From Paenibacillus sediminis (GTDB lineage Bacteria > Bacillota > Bacilli > Paenibacillales > Paenibacillaceae): a DNA stretch of 64,000 nucleotides. This document shows positions 43,675 to 52,565 of the stretch, piece after piece; position 1 is the first letter of the stretch; every line of letters begins with the position of its first letter. The notes under the pieces are model-generated. The model had not been told where the DNA came from. It worked only from the letters and a program-made list of their open reading frames with translations, and searched no databases. The translations under genes were made by a program, and so were the position numbers. The stretch lies in the NCBI RefSeq assembly GCF_017873765.1, contig NZ_JAGGKP010000008.1:42616-106615 (forward strand), given 5' to 3'.

Positions 43675-44841
43675 ATGAAGACAGCTTTCTGGCTCTATCT
43701 TTTTTTATTTATCGCTTTTTTCGATCTGCATGCACAGTCTCCGGTTCTTACACCATTTGCATTATCTCTTGGAGCCGCACCAACATTTATTGGATGGATG
43801 ATGGGATTATATGCTTTAACGCACTTACCGGGCAACCTTATTGCAGGTTATGGGGTGGACCGTCACGGAAGTCGTCGTTACATTATGACCAGTCTAATAT
43901 TGGCTGGAATCGTGCTTCTTCTGCAAGCCCATGCAACAGAACCTTGGCATTTGCTCGTTCTCCGCTCAATAAGCGGTTTCGTGATTGCTTTCTTATCTCC
44001 GGCCTGTATGTCTCTCTTAGCTTCGCTGTCTGATGATTCTGTTAAACAAGGCAAATATATGGCGGGTCACGGCGTCGTGCATACGCTGGCTTCCGTCCTC
44101 TCTCCCGCTGCCGGAGCTTTTCTAGTTGCAAAAATAGGCTTCGGTCAAACGTTCCAAGCACTTGGCATCGGCCTGATTGGCGCGGCTGTTGTCGCATATT
44201 TTACGGTTCGTGAGAGAGGTAAAGTTTCAATAAAACCAGCCGATCATCTTGCACCAAAACCTTTCTCTCCTGATGCTTTCCAACATCAAGGTTCTATGCA
44301 ACCGATATCATGGCGTTACTTTCTTCTGCCCTTTGCCATTGCCTGCTCACAAGGGATTTTGTTCTTTGAATTACCGCTGCGCGTGCACGACCAATCGAAC
44401 ATATTAAGCATCGGTTTCTTATTTTCAATCTTGAGTTTAGGTGCACTTGTCACGTTAAGCATGCTGTTTCTTCAGCAGTATGACCCTACCAAGCGAGTTG
44501 CAGGAGGCGTACTGCTTATAGCACTCTGCTTTTTCATTCTCTCTGCTCCATGGCACATCCCCATCGAGGTACCGTTATTCATTATGGGGATGGCTAAAGG
44601 GATCGTATTCCCTGCCATGGCCTCTTTGTTTATTACACTGAGTGGCGGCAAGTCGCTAGGGCTTGTCTTTTCGCTGCAATCTATTGCAATGTCGTTAGGA
44701 TCATTTGCAGGTCCCATTATCTCAGGTCATGTGCGGATGGAAATATCCCCGTATTTCATTGCGTTTATCATTCTCATGTCGATCCTGGTGGTTGTACCTA
44801 TATCCCGTAATATTTTGAATGTGAAGCCAGTAAGTCGATAA
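43675..44841 (+). CDS. Major facilitator superfamily transporter
   Basis: The 388-residue protein has about 12 membrane segments and the MFS loop 2-3 motif GYGVDRHGSRRYIM (variant of GxxxDRxGRR). It looks like a drug/metabolite efflux member. The ATG at 43675 follows AAGGAGG by eight bases; upstream in-frame ATGs lack a ribosome binding site. It stands alone, divergent from the preceding operon. Substrate is unknown. Confidence 0.88.
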   Translation: MKTAFWLYLFLFIAFFDLHAQSPVLTPFALSLGAAPTFIGWMMGLYALTHLPGNLIAGYGVDRHGSRRYIMTSLILAGIVLLLQAHATEPWHLLVLRSISGFVIAFLSPACMSLLASLSDDSVKQGKYMAGHGVVHTLASVLSPAAGAFLVAKIGFGQTFQALGIGLIGAAVVAYFTVRERGKVSIKPADHLAPKPFSPDAFQHQGSMQPISWRYFLLPFAIACSQGILFFELPLRVHDQSNILSIGFLFSILSLGALVTLSMLFLQQYDPTKRVAGGVLLIALCFFILSAPWHIPIEVPLFIMGMAKGIVFPAMASLFITLSGGKSLGLVFSLQSIAMSLGSFAGPIISGHVRMEISPYFIAFIILMSILVVVPISRNILNVKPVSR

Positions 44842-44959
44842 TGAAGCATTTATATCCAATATTTTGAGGACTTTAGGCAAACACACTGCGCACTCTCGCC
44901 CTATCCTCATAATATAGCATTGTGTTAAATGACCACAGGCGGAAGTGGGTGATGAAAAT

Positions 44960-45094
44960 ATGGATCATGGTGTTCATGGTTACCCGCATGGTTATGGTTA
45001 TGGGTATGGACATGGATTTTGGACAACAACAGGGACAATTCTCGTATTATTTATTTTGCTCATAATCATCCTTCGTACTTCATTCATTTTCTAG
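44960..45094 (+). CDS. YjcZ/SscA-like small sporulation-type peptide
   Basis: The 44-residue product is rich in Gly, Tyr and His in its first half (GYPHGYGYGYGHG) and ends in a hydrophobic helix (ILVLFILLIIILRTSFIF). This matches the layout of YjcZ/SscA small spore proteins of Bacillales, which end in a similar FILLIIVG helix. A GGGTGA precedes the ATG, and a terminator follows. Expression in sporulation is inferred from the family. It is too short for normal gene calling. Confidence 0.72.
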   Translation: MDHGVHGYPHGYGYGYGHGFWTTTGTILVLFILLIIILRTSFIF

Positions 45095-45108
45095 TGTCTG
45101 CCTCATAT

Positions 45109-45144
45109 ACGCGGCCTGATTTGTCAGGTCGTTTTTATTTTTTG
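45109..45144 (+). terminator. Terminator of the YjcZ-like gene
   Basis: CGGCCTGA-TTTG-TCAGGTCG is followed by TTTTTATTTTTT. Confidence 0.85.
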
Positions 45145-45245
45145 CATGAAGAGTGAACAACAGTTTACAATAGAATTACATTTGAGTTGCTGCATTTCCC
45201 GGGGAATTTTTTTTGCAAAACGGCTTAGCAGAAGGTGGGTCAAAT

Positions 45246-45608
45246 ATGGCAATTTACGTCATCGTTGAAGGTAAAAATGATCGCAGTAAGCTCCGCAGGC
45301 TGCTAGCGCCTGAAATCTCAATATTGTGTACGTTTGGAACGCTTAACTCCAATAAATTGGAAGCACTTCGGAAACAGATTAAAGACGGAGAAGTGTATTT
45401 GTTCATGGACAATGACGCTTCGGGCAGACGAATTCGCGGGGTGCTTCGCGATGTTTTCCCCGACGCTTCCCATATTTATACTCGCCGCGGATATGCGGGG
45501 GTAGAAGGCACCCCTGATGAGTATATTATCGCACAGCTTGAAAAAGCCGGACTAGAAGAGTACATCATTTATCCCGAACCGCAATTGTTTAATTCACCCA
45601 TCCTATAA
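45246..45608 (+). CDS. Toprim-domain protein
   Basis: The 120-residue protein is a stand-alone Toprim fold: IYVIVEGKNDRSKLRRLL holds the catalytic Glu and VYLFMDNDASGRRIRGVLR holds the DxD-type acidic pair. It resembles the small Toprim proteins related to RNase M5 (RnmV) and YusF of Bacillales. Members bind metal and cut or bind nucleic acid; the target here is unknown. The ATG at 45246 follows AAGGTGGG. It shares a terminator with convergent sco. Confidence 0.82.
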   Translation: MAIYVIVEGKNDRSKLRRLLAPEISILCTFGTLNSNKLEALRKQIKDGEVYLFMDNDASGRRIRGVLRDVFPDASHIYTRRGYAGVEGTPDEYIIAQLEKAGLEEYIIYPEPQLFNSPIL

Positions 45609-45610
45609 AA

Positions 45611-45657
45611 CGAAAAAAGTTCCTTCTAAGCGCATCAAACGCTAGAAGGAACTTCAT
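45611..45657. terminator. Bidirectional terminator between the Toprim gene and sco
   Basis: AAGTTCCTTCTA pairs with TAGAAGGAACTT and the inner GCG with CGC. A/T tracts on both sides serve both convergent genes. Confidence 0.88.
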
Positions 45658-45659
45658 AT

Positions 45660-46271
45660 TTATTTTCGCGCAAGGTCAATAACATCTTGAGCAATAACCT
45701 TCGCATTAACTTCCTCTGTGTTGCTGACACTATATAACTTACGTAAATTATTGTCGCGGTCAACCAAAGCGATGAAATTCGCATGCGTAAAGTTGTTTTT
45801 GTTATCGCCAACAATTAATATTTTAAAACTGTTTTTAGCAAAATCTTTCGTCTGCTGGGCATCACCGCGAAGGAAATACCAGCCGGAAAGGTCTGCATTA
45901 AATTTACCCGCCCATTGTTTTATTTTCTCACGTGTATCGGTCTGAGGGTCAAATGTGATCGATACGATGGAAGCATCTTTGCCAAATATGCCATTCTCCT
46001 TCAACAAATCTTGAACCTCTGAGAGCATAAACGTAGTTGGGGGACATACATCAGGACAACTTGTAAAGTAAAAATAAAACAATCTTACTTTACCGCTCGT
46101 ATCCGAGAGCGACACCTTTTTCCCATCGACATTTTCCATGGTGAAATCTTGCACCTTATTGATAACTGGGAACTTAGGTTTGACTGTATTCTCAATAATT
46201 AAGTATCCAGCAAGAATGACACAAATAAGCAGAAGAATCCAAGTCCACTTATACTTTTTAAGTAACTGCAT
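45660..46271 (-). CDS. sco: SCO1/SenC copper chaperone for cytochrome c oxidase
   Basis: The 203-residue thioredoxin-fold protein is anchored by an N-terminal helix (TWILLLICVILAGYLII). Its Cu-binding residues are C72 and C76 in TSCPDVCPPTT and H163 in NFTHANF. It delivers copper or electrons to the CuA site of cytochrome c oxidase, as B. subtilis YpmQ does. It is 39 bp after ctaB on the same strand, which supports a joint role in oxidase assembly. Confidence 0.93.
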   Translation of the reverse strand: MQLLKKYKWTWILLLICVILAGYLIIENTVKPKFPVINKVQDFTMENVDGKKVSLSDTSGKVRLFYFYFTSCPDVCPPTTFMLSEVQDLLKENGIFGKDASIVSITFDPQTDTREKIKQWAGKFNADLSGWYFLRGDAQQTKDFAKNSFKILIVGDNKNNFTHANFIALVDRDNNLRKLYSVSNTEEVNAKVIAQDVIDLARK

Positions 46272-46310
46272 GTACGTTCCCCTTCTCCCTATGATATGGT
46301 TCTAATTCGT

Positions 46311-47249
46311 TTATTTATGAACCGTGTCAAATATCATAACAAGCAAGCTGACGGTTAAGTAATTGATGGAGAACATGAATGCTTTCTTGGCCCACGCATC
46401 ATTGTCTTTAACTGTGAATCCACGCAAAGAAATAAATAGCCAGATGACAGACAGAAGCGAAGCCACAATCATGTATACAATCCCTGTATATCCGTAAACA
46501 TACATTAGAATTGGAACAGGTATTAGTAGAGCTATATAAGGAATCATTTGAATTTTAGTCCGCCCAATGCCTTTTACAACAGGCAGAAGCGGAAAGCCAG
46601 CGGCACGATATTCCTCCATACGGCGTATGCCAAGCGCCCAGAAATGAGGCGGCTGCCATAGGAACAGCATCGCGAACAGAAGCCATGTTCCCATATCTAC
46701 TTGTCCAGAAGCAGAAACGTAACCAATGACCGGCGGCATTGCACCTGAAATTGCGCCGATTGACGTGCTCCAAGTAGATGAACGTTTTAACCAAAGCGTG
46801 TACACTACAACATAAACAAACATACCAACTGCTCCAAAAATACCCGCTTCCATTCCACAAATACCGAATAAAACAGCGAAACCAGCTAAACCGAGCACAA
46901 CAGCGTACCATAACACGACTCTTGGAGAAAGACTGCCGGTAGCAGATGGTCTATTTTTGGTGCGATCCATTTTCGTATCCAAATCACGGTCAAAAAAGTT
47001 ATTGAACACACAAGAAGATGCCATAATCAGCACCGTTCCTAGGAGCGTCCAAATTAACTTCAAATATTGAATGTCCCACTGGGATGCCAACCAAAAACCA
47101 GCAAACGTGGCTATTAAATTCGATCTTAGAATCCCAGGTTTCGTTACGGCAATGAAATCTCTCCATGCACCTGACTTACTGGGAGGAGAAGGTCGTACAG
47201 ACAACGCTGCGGAATCCGAAGGAGCCTGGTAACTTAAAGGTTTTCCCAC
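46311..47249 (-). CDS. ctaB: Protoheme IX farnesyltransferase (heme O synthase)
   Basis: The 312-residue UbiA-family enzyme transfers farnesyl to haem b to give haem O, the substrate of CtaA. The prenyl-diphosphate site is NNFFDRDLDTKMDRTKNRPSATG (in the second helix pair) and the second Asp region is near GTWLLFAMLFLWQPPHFWALGI, both typical. There are about nine membrane helices. The GTG at 47249 lies ten bases after AAGGAGGA, whereas the open frame upstream to 47300 lacks a site. The sco gene follows. Confidence 0.94.
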   Translation of the reverse strand: MGKPLSYQAPSDSAALSVRPSPPSKSGAWRDFIAVTKPGILRSNLIATFAGFWLASQWDIQYLKLIWTLLGTVLIMASSCVFNNFFDRDLDTKMDRTKNRPSATGSLSPRVVLWYAVVLGLAGFAVLFGICGMEAGIFGAVGMFVYVVVYTLWLKRSSTWSTSIGAISGAMPPVIGYVSASGQVDMGTWLLFAMLFLWQPPHFWALGIRRMEEYRAAGFPLLPVVKGIGRTKIQMIPYIALLIPVPILMYVYGYTGIVYMIVASLLSVIWLFISLRGFTVKDNDAWAKKAFMFSINYLTVSLLVMIFDTVHK

Positions 47250-47466
47250 GCGTAAATAATCCTCCTTAATATCTGTCTCATGAAGGAACAAAACCTCCAC
47301 ACTAATTTCAACATTATAAACTTTAACATATTAAACGTCTCTAGTCTTTGACAATTACTGCGAAATCGATTGCTAATTTTGACAATTTGTTGACACTTTA
47401 ATGATTATAAATAAGTGGGTTCCCGACAATAATAAACAACACACCTAAGAAAAGGAGAATTATTGT

Positions 47467-48456
47467 ATGGATACTGCAACTCACCTAGTTATGGGTTTTG
47501 GCCTTGCAGGCTTAGCCTACGTGGATCCTGCAGTTGCAGCGGATTCCACACTTGCAGCGGCTGTAATGACCGGCACAGTTGCGGGATCTCAGGCTCCTGA
47601 TTTCGATGCTCTTCTGCGCTTAAAAAGCAACGCATTATATATTCGTAACCATCGGGGCATATCTCACTCCATCCCATTTTTGCTCATATGGCCTGCGCTC
47701 ATCACGTTAATCATTCATTTCCTATTTCCTCATGTATTAATACTGCATGTTTTTTTATGGACATTGCTTGCGGTTGCGATTCATATATTTATTGATTTGT
47801 TTAATACGTATGGAACTCAAGCGGCTCGGCCATTTTCGGAGAAATGGATTTCGTGGAACATCATTCATATTTTCGATCCATTTATTTTCACTACACATGT
47901 AATTGCGATTGGGCTATGGTTTTTTCATATTGTCCCGCCTGCACCTTTGTTTATATGCCTGTATATAATACTCGCTATGTATTACGCCTGGAGAACGATT
48001 GTCCATTTCCAAAAAACGAAAGAAGTGAAGGAAAAAGATACTCATTATATGGAAGGCGATCGCTACTTTTTAATTCCTACTGTCTCATTAAGGTACTGGC
48101 ATGTCGTCAAAAGAAGATCAGACGGAAGTTATGACATTGGATCGTACAATAAGAGAGGGTTAAAATGGAAAAAACACGTCGTATCCTCCAAACATCCGGC
48201 AGTAGAATTATCTAAGCGCCATAAAGATATTCAGTCATTCCTATACTTTACTTCCTTCGCGGTTGCGGAAGTGGAGCAAGTTGAACGGGGCACGATGATC
48301 TCTTGGGCCGATGTTCGTTACTGGCACCGAAAACAATTTCCTTTTGTCGCCGTTCTCATCCTCGATAAAAATAACAAACCAATTGATACGTATGTCGGAT
48401 GGCTAAGCGAAAAGAGAATGGAAAAAAAGCTGCATTTAGGACAAACGGATGCTTAA
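47467..48456 (+). CDS. yfhP: YfhP-like membrane-bound metal-dependent hydrolase (DUF457)
   Basis: The 329-residue protein starts MDTATHLVMGFGLAGLAYVDP and has PDFDALLR, RNHRGISHSIPF and HIFIDLFNTYGTQ. These His/Asp motifs belong to the YdjM/DUF457 inner-membrane hydrolase family, of which B. subtilis YfhP is the closest I recognise. About four membrane helices are followed by a soluble C-terminal region. Biochemical function is not established. AAAGGAG precedes the ATG. It is monocistronic. Confidence 0.85.
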   Translation: MDTATHLVMGFGLAGLAYVDPAVAADSTLAAAVMTGTVAGSQAPDFDALLRLKSNALYIRNHRGISHSIPFLLIWPALITLIIHFLFPHVLILHVFLWTLLAVAIHIFIDLFNTYGTQAARPFSEKWISWNIIHIFDPFIFTTHVIAIGLWFFHIVPPAPLFICLYIILAMYYAWRTIVHFQKTKEVKEKDTHYMEGDRYFLIPTVSLRYWHVVKRRSDGSYDIGSYNKRGLKWKKHVVSSKHPAVELSKRHKDIQSFLYFTSFAVAEVEQVERGTMISWADVRYWHRKQFPFVAVLILDKNNKPIDTYVGWLSEKRMEKKLHLGQTDA

Positions 48457-48476
48457 TGAGTATAATAAACTTAAAA

Positions 48477-48512
48477 GTAAAAGCCCAGAGCAACAAGCCC
48501 TGGGCTTTTATT
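48477..48512. terminator. Terminator between yfhP and the SASP gene
   Basis: AAAAGCCCAG and CTGGGCTTTT form a near-perfect stem with A/T tracts on both flanks. Confidence 0.88.
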
Positions 48513-48527
48513 AAAGCATTGATTTCA

Positions 48528-48752
48528 CTATTGCATGCGTCCCGTTCCACCCATAGATTGCTCGGCCATTTGCACTAATTTTTTCGTAATGTAACCTCCG
48601 AGCGACCCTGTTTCACGGGAAGTCATATTGCCATAGTATCCATCCTGCGGGATCGTAATACCAAGCGCTTGAGCTGCTTCAGTCTTCATTTGTTGAAGCG
48701 CTCCGGTAGCTTGAGGCACAACCAAATTGTTTGAACGATTTCTTCGAGCCAT
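48528..48752 (-). CDS. Alpha/beta-type small acid-soluble spore protein
   Basis: The 74-residue product carries both SASP signatures: NNLVVPQATGALQQMKTEAAQALGI and SRETGSLGGYITKKLVQMAE, with the GPR protease cleavage region between. SASPs coat spore DNA and give UV resistance. Two ATGs are adjacent (48755 and 48752); the second is eight bases from GGGAG. A sigma-G-like promoter lies upstream. A second SASP gene is at 51604. Confidence 0.95.
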   Translation of the reverse strand: MARRNRSNNLVVPQATGALQQMKTEAAQALGITIPQDGYYGNMTSRETGSLGGYITKKLVQMAEQSMGGTGRMQ

Positions 48753-48796
48753 CATCTAGTCTCCCTTCATCTGTTGCTATTTTTCAGATGCAAGCT

Positions 48797-48826
48797 TAGT
48801 ATGACTCTTCTAAAGAATCTTATTCT
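48797..48826 (-). promoter_or_regulatory. Sigma-G-like promoter of the first SASP gene
   Basis: On the minus strand AGAATA (48826-48821) and CATACTA (48803-48797) are 17 bp apart, matching the sigma-G consensus TGMATA-N17-CATACTA with a single mismatch. Confidence 0.75.
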
Positions 48827-48861
48827 CTCTTGTTACTACTAATCATATGGAGGTTTTTCCC

Positions 48862-49062
48862 ATGAGCAAAGGACTGTCGCTATGGTTCGCAACATCCTCG
48901 ATTCTTTTATTAATGGTTACTGCTATTTCCATAAGCTACTCGGTATGGCTTCCGATATTGCTTGGAACGATATCTATTCTTAATATTGGCTTAGGATTTA
49001 TCGTTAAAGCCAAACAAAGAAGCCATTATGAAGCACTGAGTAAACATGATGAGTCGAATTAA
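48862..49062 (+). CDS. Small two-helix membrane protein
   Basis: The 66-residue product has two hydrophobic segments (LWFATSSILLLMVTAISISYSVW and LPILLGTISILNIGLGFIV) and a charged C terminus. The ATG at 48862 follows GGAGG by eight bases; the ATG at 48847 would overlap the site. Its 3' end overlaps trpS by 4 bp, tail-to-tail. No family is recognised. Confidence 0.68.
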   Translation: MSKGLSLWFATSSILLLMVTAISISYSVWLPILLGTISILNIGLGFIVKAKQRSHYEALSKHDESN

Positions 49063-50048
49063 CGTTTTTTAAGTACAAAACCCATTCGTTCTTTTACATC
49101 AGACAGTACTTTTGCAGCAGTGGCTTCTGCTCGCTCAGCACCTTGGCGTAAAATGTTATGAATTTCACCTGACTGACGAATCTCATAATACCGCTGCTGA
49201 ATCGGCTCTAGTGTTGCTACAACGACTTCTGCCAGTTCTTTTTTGAAAGTGCCGTACATTTGTCCTTCGTACTTTTTCTCAATATCAGCAAGAGAAAGGC
49301 CGGAGCACTGGCTGTAAATACTCATCAAATTGCTAATTTCCGGTTTATTTGCCGGATCGTATTTAACCTCGCGTCCTGAATCCGTCGTAGCTCGGCTTAT
49401 TTTTTTGCGAATAACATCTGGTGCGTCCAGCATAGCAATAAAGCTGCCTGGATTCGGGTTACTCTTACTCATTTTTTTTGAAGCGTCATCAAGAGACATA
49501 ATGCGCGCGCCCACTTCAGAAATATAAGGCTCTGGAATGGTGAAATACTCGCCAAAACGATGGTTGAAGCGGCGTGCCAAATCACGAGTTAATTCAAGGT
49601 GCTGCTTCTGGTCTTCACCAACAGGAACTAGATCAGCATTATAGACGAGAATGTCTGCTGCCATCAATGATGGATAGACAAACAGGCCAGCCCCGACATT
49701 TTCTTTACCTGATGATTTATCTTTAAACTGCGTCATCCGTTCAAGCTCGCCCATGCCTGTAAGTGTTGTTAAAATCCATCCTAGCTCAGCGTGCTGCGGA
49801 ACATGCGATTGTAGATATACATTTGCTTTAGCTGGGTCAATCCCAGCTGCAATATACAATGTTGCCACTGCCTCCGATTGCTCTCGAAGAGCCGCAGGAT
49901 CTTGCGGAACGGTTATCGCGTGCAAATCAACGACCATGAAATTACACTGATGGCTATCTTGCAGCTCAACAAAATTTTTAATAGCGCCGATGTAATTTCC
50001 AAGTGTCAACTGCCCGCTTGGCTGAATGCCTGACAGTACTGTTTTCAT
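49059..50048 (-). CDS. trpS: Tryptophanyl-tRNA synthetase
   Basis: The 329-residue class I enzyme has the HIGH-equivalent in SGIQPSGQLTLGNYIGAI and KMSKS in SKKMSKSNPNPGS. The tryptophan pocket segments FMVVDLHAIT and YPSLMAADILVYNADLVPVGEDQKQH are clear. Length matches bacterial TrpS. It follows a T-box leader with a UGG specifier, so it is induced when tRNA-Trp is uncharged. Confidence 0.97.
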   Translation of the reverse strand: MKTVLSGIQPSGQLTLGNYIGAIKNFVELQDSHQCNFMVVDLHAITVPQDPAALREQSEAVATLYIAAGIDPAKANVYLQSHVPQHAELGWILTTLTGMGELERMTQFKDKSSGKENVGAGLFVYPSLMAADILVYNADLVPVGEDQKQHLELTRDLARRFNHRFGEYFTIPEPYISEVGARIMSLDDASKKMSKSNPNPGSFIAMLDAPDVIRKKISRATTDSGREVKYDPANKPEISNLMSIYSQCSGLSLADIEKKYEGQMYGTFKKELAEVVVATLEPIQQRYYEIRQSGEIHNILRQGAERAEATAAKVLSDVKERMGFVLKKR

Positions 50049-50111
50049 TTCTATTCCTCCATTTGCATTATTATTTCATTGTCATCTTCGGGTTCATTAT
50101 CATCTCCGGAA

Positions 50112-50372
50112 CAAAACAAAAAAGGCCCCACATCCGCAAGGGACGTGAGACCGTGGTGCCACCCTTATTTGCCACATTTACGCCTTTTGAGCGTAAAATG
50201 ACCTTTCCATTCCGTAACGGGGAACAGCCGGCCGGCATATTTAGAAATAAGATGATTATTTCTGTTGCGCTCGGCACTCGAGGGTCCATTCAGCAAATCG
50301 GCCCCACCGGTTTACATCCACCACCGGCTTTCTGAAGGTAGCACCGTTCTTGCCTACTTGTCCCTGTCATCG
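50112..50372 (-). promoter_or_regulatory. Tryptophan T-box leader of trpS
   Basis: On the minus strand the leader contains the T-box sequence AAGGGTGGCACCACGG (near 50166-50151) and the specifier-loop segment GAATGGACC with UGG (Trp) at 50288-50286. It ends in a terminator in which GGTCTCACGTCC pairs with GGATGTGGGGCC, followed by TTTTTT (50143-50116 region). Uncharged tRNA-Trp should favour antitermination. Confidence 0.95.
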
Positions 50373-50403
50373 TATTATGATTATCTGATAAACTATATGC
50401 ATC

Positions 50404-50433
50404 ATCATAATCATCTTTTTGGTGAATTGTCAA
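50404..50433 (-). promoter_or_regulatory. Sigma-A-type promoter of trpS
   Basis: On the minus strand TTGACA (50433-50428) and TATGAT (50409-50404) are 18 bp apart, about 30 bp before the T-box element. Confidence 0.7.
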
Positions 50434-50512
50434 ATCTGTTTTTTGTCTTTACGAAAATCTGTTATGATATGTCTTAGTAAAATTTGATTACAGTGAAAAG
50501 AGGAGTATCGAT

Positions 50513-51484
50513 ATGAAACAAGTGACAAAAGGGCAATGGAATGGATACGACACTTACATCTTACATAGCCGAGATCTTGAAGTCACACTGCTGCCTCGTC
50601 TAGGCAACAATGTAATTGGCATCTGGGATTCTATAGAACAACGTGAAGTGCTGCGCCGTCCTGACGAAGCGGATTTAGATTTTTACATGGTAAAACCTTA
50701 TCACTTCGGTATTCCAATGCTTATACCGCCTGGACGCATTCGCCGTGGACATTTTGAGTACAACGGAGTCGACTACCAGTTCGATCAAAATACGGCGCAT
50801 GATAATCATATTCATGGACTGCACCGTGCCCAATCGTGGCGCGTTACTGATATTGAAGAAGAGGAAGAAAGCTGCTCCATCACAACCGAGTTTGTTACGT
50901 CAGATGATCCAAATTGGATGCGTCAGTATCCGATTCCGCTGAAGCTGGAAATGACATTAAAGCTTCAAGGATCTGAGCTCGAACAAAGCTTTAAAATTAC
51001 AAACCTTGGTGAGCATGCTGCACCATTTGGATTAGGCCTTCATACATGGTTTCTCCTTGATGGAGAGCCTGACAAATGGACGCTGACACTTCCTGTATCC
51101 AATTTATATAAGCAGGATGAAGAGCAAATTCCAACTGGCGATATTGAGCCATTAGGTCAATTCGAAGTGTTAAATAAAGGAATGAATTTGAAAGGAACCA
51201 ATATGGACACTTTGTTCAGAATTGGTGACAAACCGGCTGAAGCATTGCTCGTAAGAGATGATGGATATGGACTGCGTTATTCAGTAGACCCTGAATATTT
51301 CAAACATTGGGTGTTATTCACAAAGGGGGAAGCAGACCAGTTTCTATGCATCGAACCTTATACTTGGCTTCCAGATGCCCCAAATTCAAAACTTTCTCCA
51401 GATTTTACTGGTTTGATTGATCTGAAGCCGCAGCAATCGATCGTGCTTAAAACGAAGCTAGTAATGATTCATCCAAAGCAATGA
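50513..51484 (+). CDS. Aldose 1-epimerase-like protein
   Basis: The 323-residue protein is a galactose-mutarotase-like beta-sandwich: GIPMLIPPGRIRRGHFEY near residue 65-80, the catalytic His in NHIHGLHRAQSW and a second in GLGLHTWFLL. It should interconvert sugar anomers or bind hexose phosphates; the member resembles uncharacterised YeaD/GalM relatives. The ATG is seven bases from AGAGGAG. It is monocistronic and divergent from trpS. Confidence 0.87.
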   Translation: MKQVTKGQWNGYDTYILHSRDLEVTLLPRLGNNVIGIWDSIEQREVLRRPDEADLDFYMVKPYHFGIPMLIPPGRIRRGHFEYNGVDYQFDQNTAHDNHIHGLHRAQSWRVTDIEEEEESCSITTEFVTSDDPNWMRQYPIPLKLEMTLKLQGSELEQSFKITNLGEHAAPFGLGLHTWFLLDGEPDKWTLTLPVSNLYKQDEEQIPTGDIEPLGQFEVLNKGMNLKGTNMDTLFRIGDKPAEALLVRDDGYGLRYSVDPEYFKHWVLFTKGEADQFLCIEPYTWLPDAPNSKLSPDFTGLIDLKPQQSIVLKTKLVMIHPKQ

Positions 51485-51543
51485 AGATTCATAATCTACC
51501 ATTACAGTGTAATAATTACCACTGATTTCTGCTTGGCCTGACC

Positions 51544-51572
51544 GCATATTTTATCACTTCCGAACCATACTA
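51544..51572 (+). promoter_or_regulatory. Sigma-G/F-like promoter of the second SASP gene
   Basis: GCATAT (51544-51549) and a perfect CATACTA (51566-51572) are 16 bp apart, in front of the SASP ribosome binding site. Confidence 0.7.
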
Positions 51573-51603
51573 ATCATCACAAAGACCAAAGGAGGTGACG
51601 AAT

Positions 51604-51831
51604 ATGGCAGGTCAAGGTAGAAACCGTTCTAACAATTTGGTTGTTCCTCAAGCAACTGCTGCTCTTCAACAATTGAAGACTGAAGCAGCACAATCACTCG
51701 GTATTCAAATCCCTCAAGACGGTTACCAAGGAAATATGACTTCCCGTGAGAATGGCTCTCTGGGTGGATATATTACTAAACGTCTTGTACAAATCGCAGA
51801 ACAACAAATGTCAGGTCGTTCAAGTCAGTAA
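51604..51831 (+). CDS. Alpha/beta-type small acid-soluble spore protein
   Basis: The 75-residue protein has NNLVVPQATAALQQLKTEAAQSLGI and the GPR-cleavage and DNA-binding second half SRENGSLGGYITKRLVQIAEQ. It differs from the copy at 48528-48752 at only a few positions. ATG 51604 follows AAAGGAGG by eight bases. A sigma-G-like promoter precedes it and a strong terminator follows. Confidence 0.95.
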   Translation: MAGQGRNRSNNLVVPQATAALQQLKTEAAQSLGIQIPQDGYQGNMTSRENGSLGGYITKRLVQIAEQQMSGRSSQ

Positions 51832-51859
51832 TGTTTATTTTCTCCTACTTACAACAAAT

Positions 51860-51901
51860 ATAAGAAGACGGTTTACATCTGTAAGCCGTCTTCTTCTTGT
51901 T
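51860..51901 (+). terminator. Terminator of the second SASP gene
   Basis: AAGAAGACGGTTTAC pairs with GTAAGCCGTCTTCTT with one mismatch and is followed by CTTGTTT. Confidence 0.85.
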
Positions 51902-51925
51902 TGAATGATGTTATAAGACCGAAAA

Positions 51926-52333
51926 CTACAATGAATCTGTATTCATTTCATGATATGTATTTCGTGGATAACGGATCATGAGATTAGCCATATTATAGTT
52001 GGATTCAAAGATAGCATCTACAATAATCATTCCTTGCCTAATTGTAAAATCATAACTGACTTCACCATGTGTCCAGTGCCGCTTAAATTTCAGCGATTCT
52101 AAAGCCATATGACGAAAAGAACTTAAATGCCTTTCCGTTAGACCTTGTTCAGGACCAGTTAACTTGCCATTTCTTCCGGCTATTGGACTATGACGAATGC
52201 CAAATTTACCAATAACATTATTACGAATTTGCAAAATCAATGTGCCAGATGATATACCTGCGAGCTCATCTTCTAACTCCTTAAACACAATATCGAGCTG
52301 TCTGGCAAGTGATAGCTGGTCCAATTTCACCAT
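51926..52333 (-). CDS. Unrecognised soluble protein
   Basis: The 135-residue protein (LARQLDIVFKELEDELAGISSGTLILQIRNN, then RNGKLTGPEQGLTERHLSSFRHMALESLKFKRHWTHGEVSYDF) looks globular alpha/beta with no membrane segment, cysteines or known motif. A clear AAGGGGG precedes the ATG. It is monocistronic. Composition matches its neighbours, so there is no sign of recent transfer. I cannot assign a function. Confidence 0.7.
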   Translation of the reverse strand: MVKLDQLSLARQLDIVFKELEDELAGISSGTLILQIRNNVIGKFGIRHSPIAGRNGKLTGPEQGLTERHLSSFRHMALESLKFKRHWTHGEVSYDFTIRQGMIIVDAIFESNYNMANLMIRYPRNTYHEMNTDSL

Positions 52334-52513
52334 TTAACCCCCTTCTTTAGAATCATTTTAATTCATTTGCATTGGACTCATTATATGATAACCAATTATA
52401 TCCATCAACAATATTCAACAAAAATAGGTAAAATTGACTATAAATTATTAATAATTACCAATTTTTGATTCATTATTCGTCATTATTTTTGTTATTCTGA
52501 CATTGTTTTTAAT

Positions 52514-52554
52514 GCCAAAAAAAGAATGCTGCACTGAAATGCTGCATTCTCTTT
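52514..52554 (-). terminator. Terminator of pepF
   Basis: On the minus strand AGAATGCAGCA-TTTCAG-TGCAGCATTCT is followed by a T7 tract, 10 bp after the pepF stop. Confidence 0.9.
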
Positions 52555-52565
52555 CGTTTATTGAC

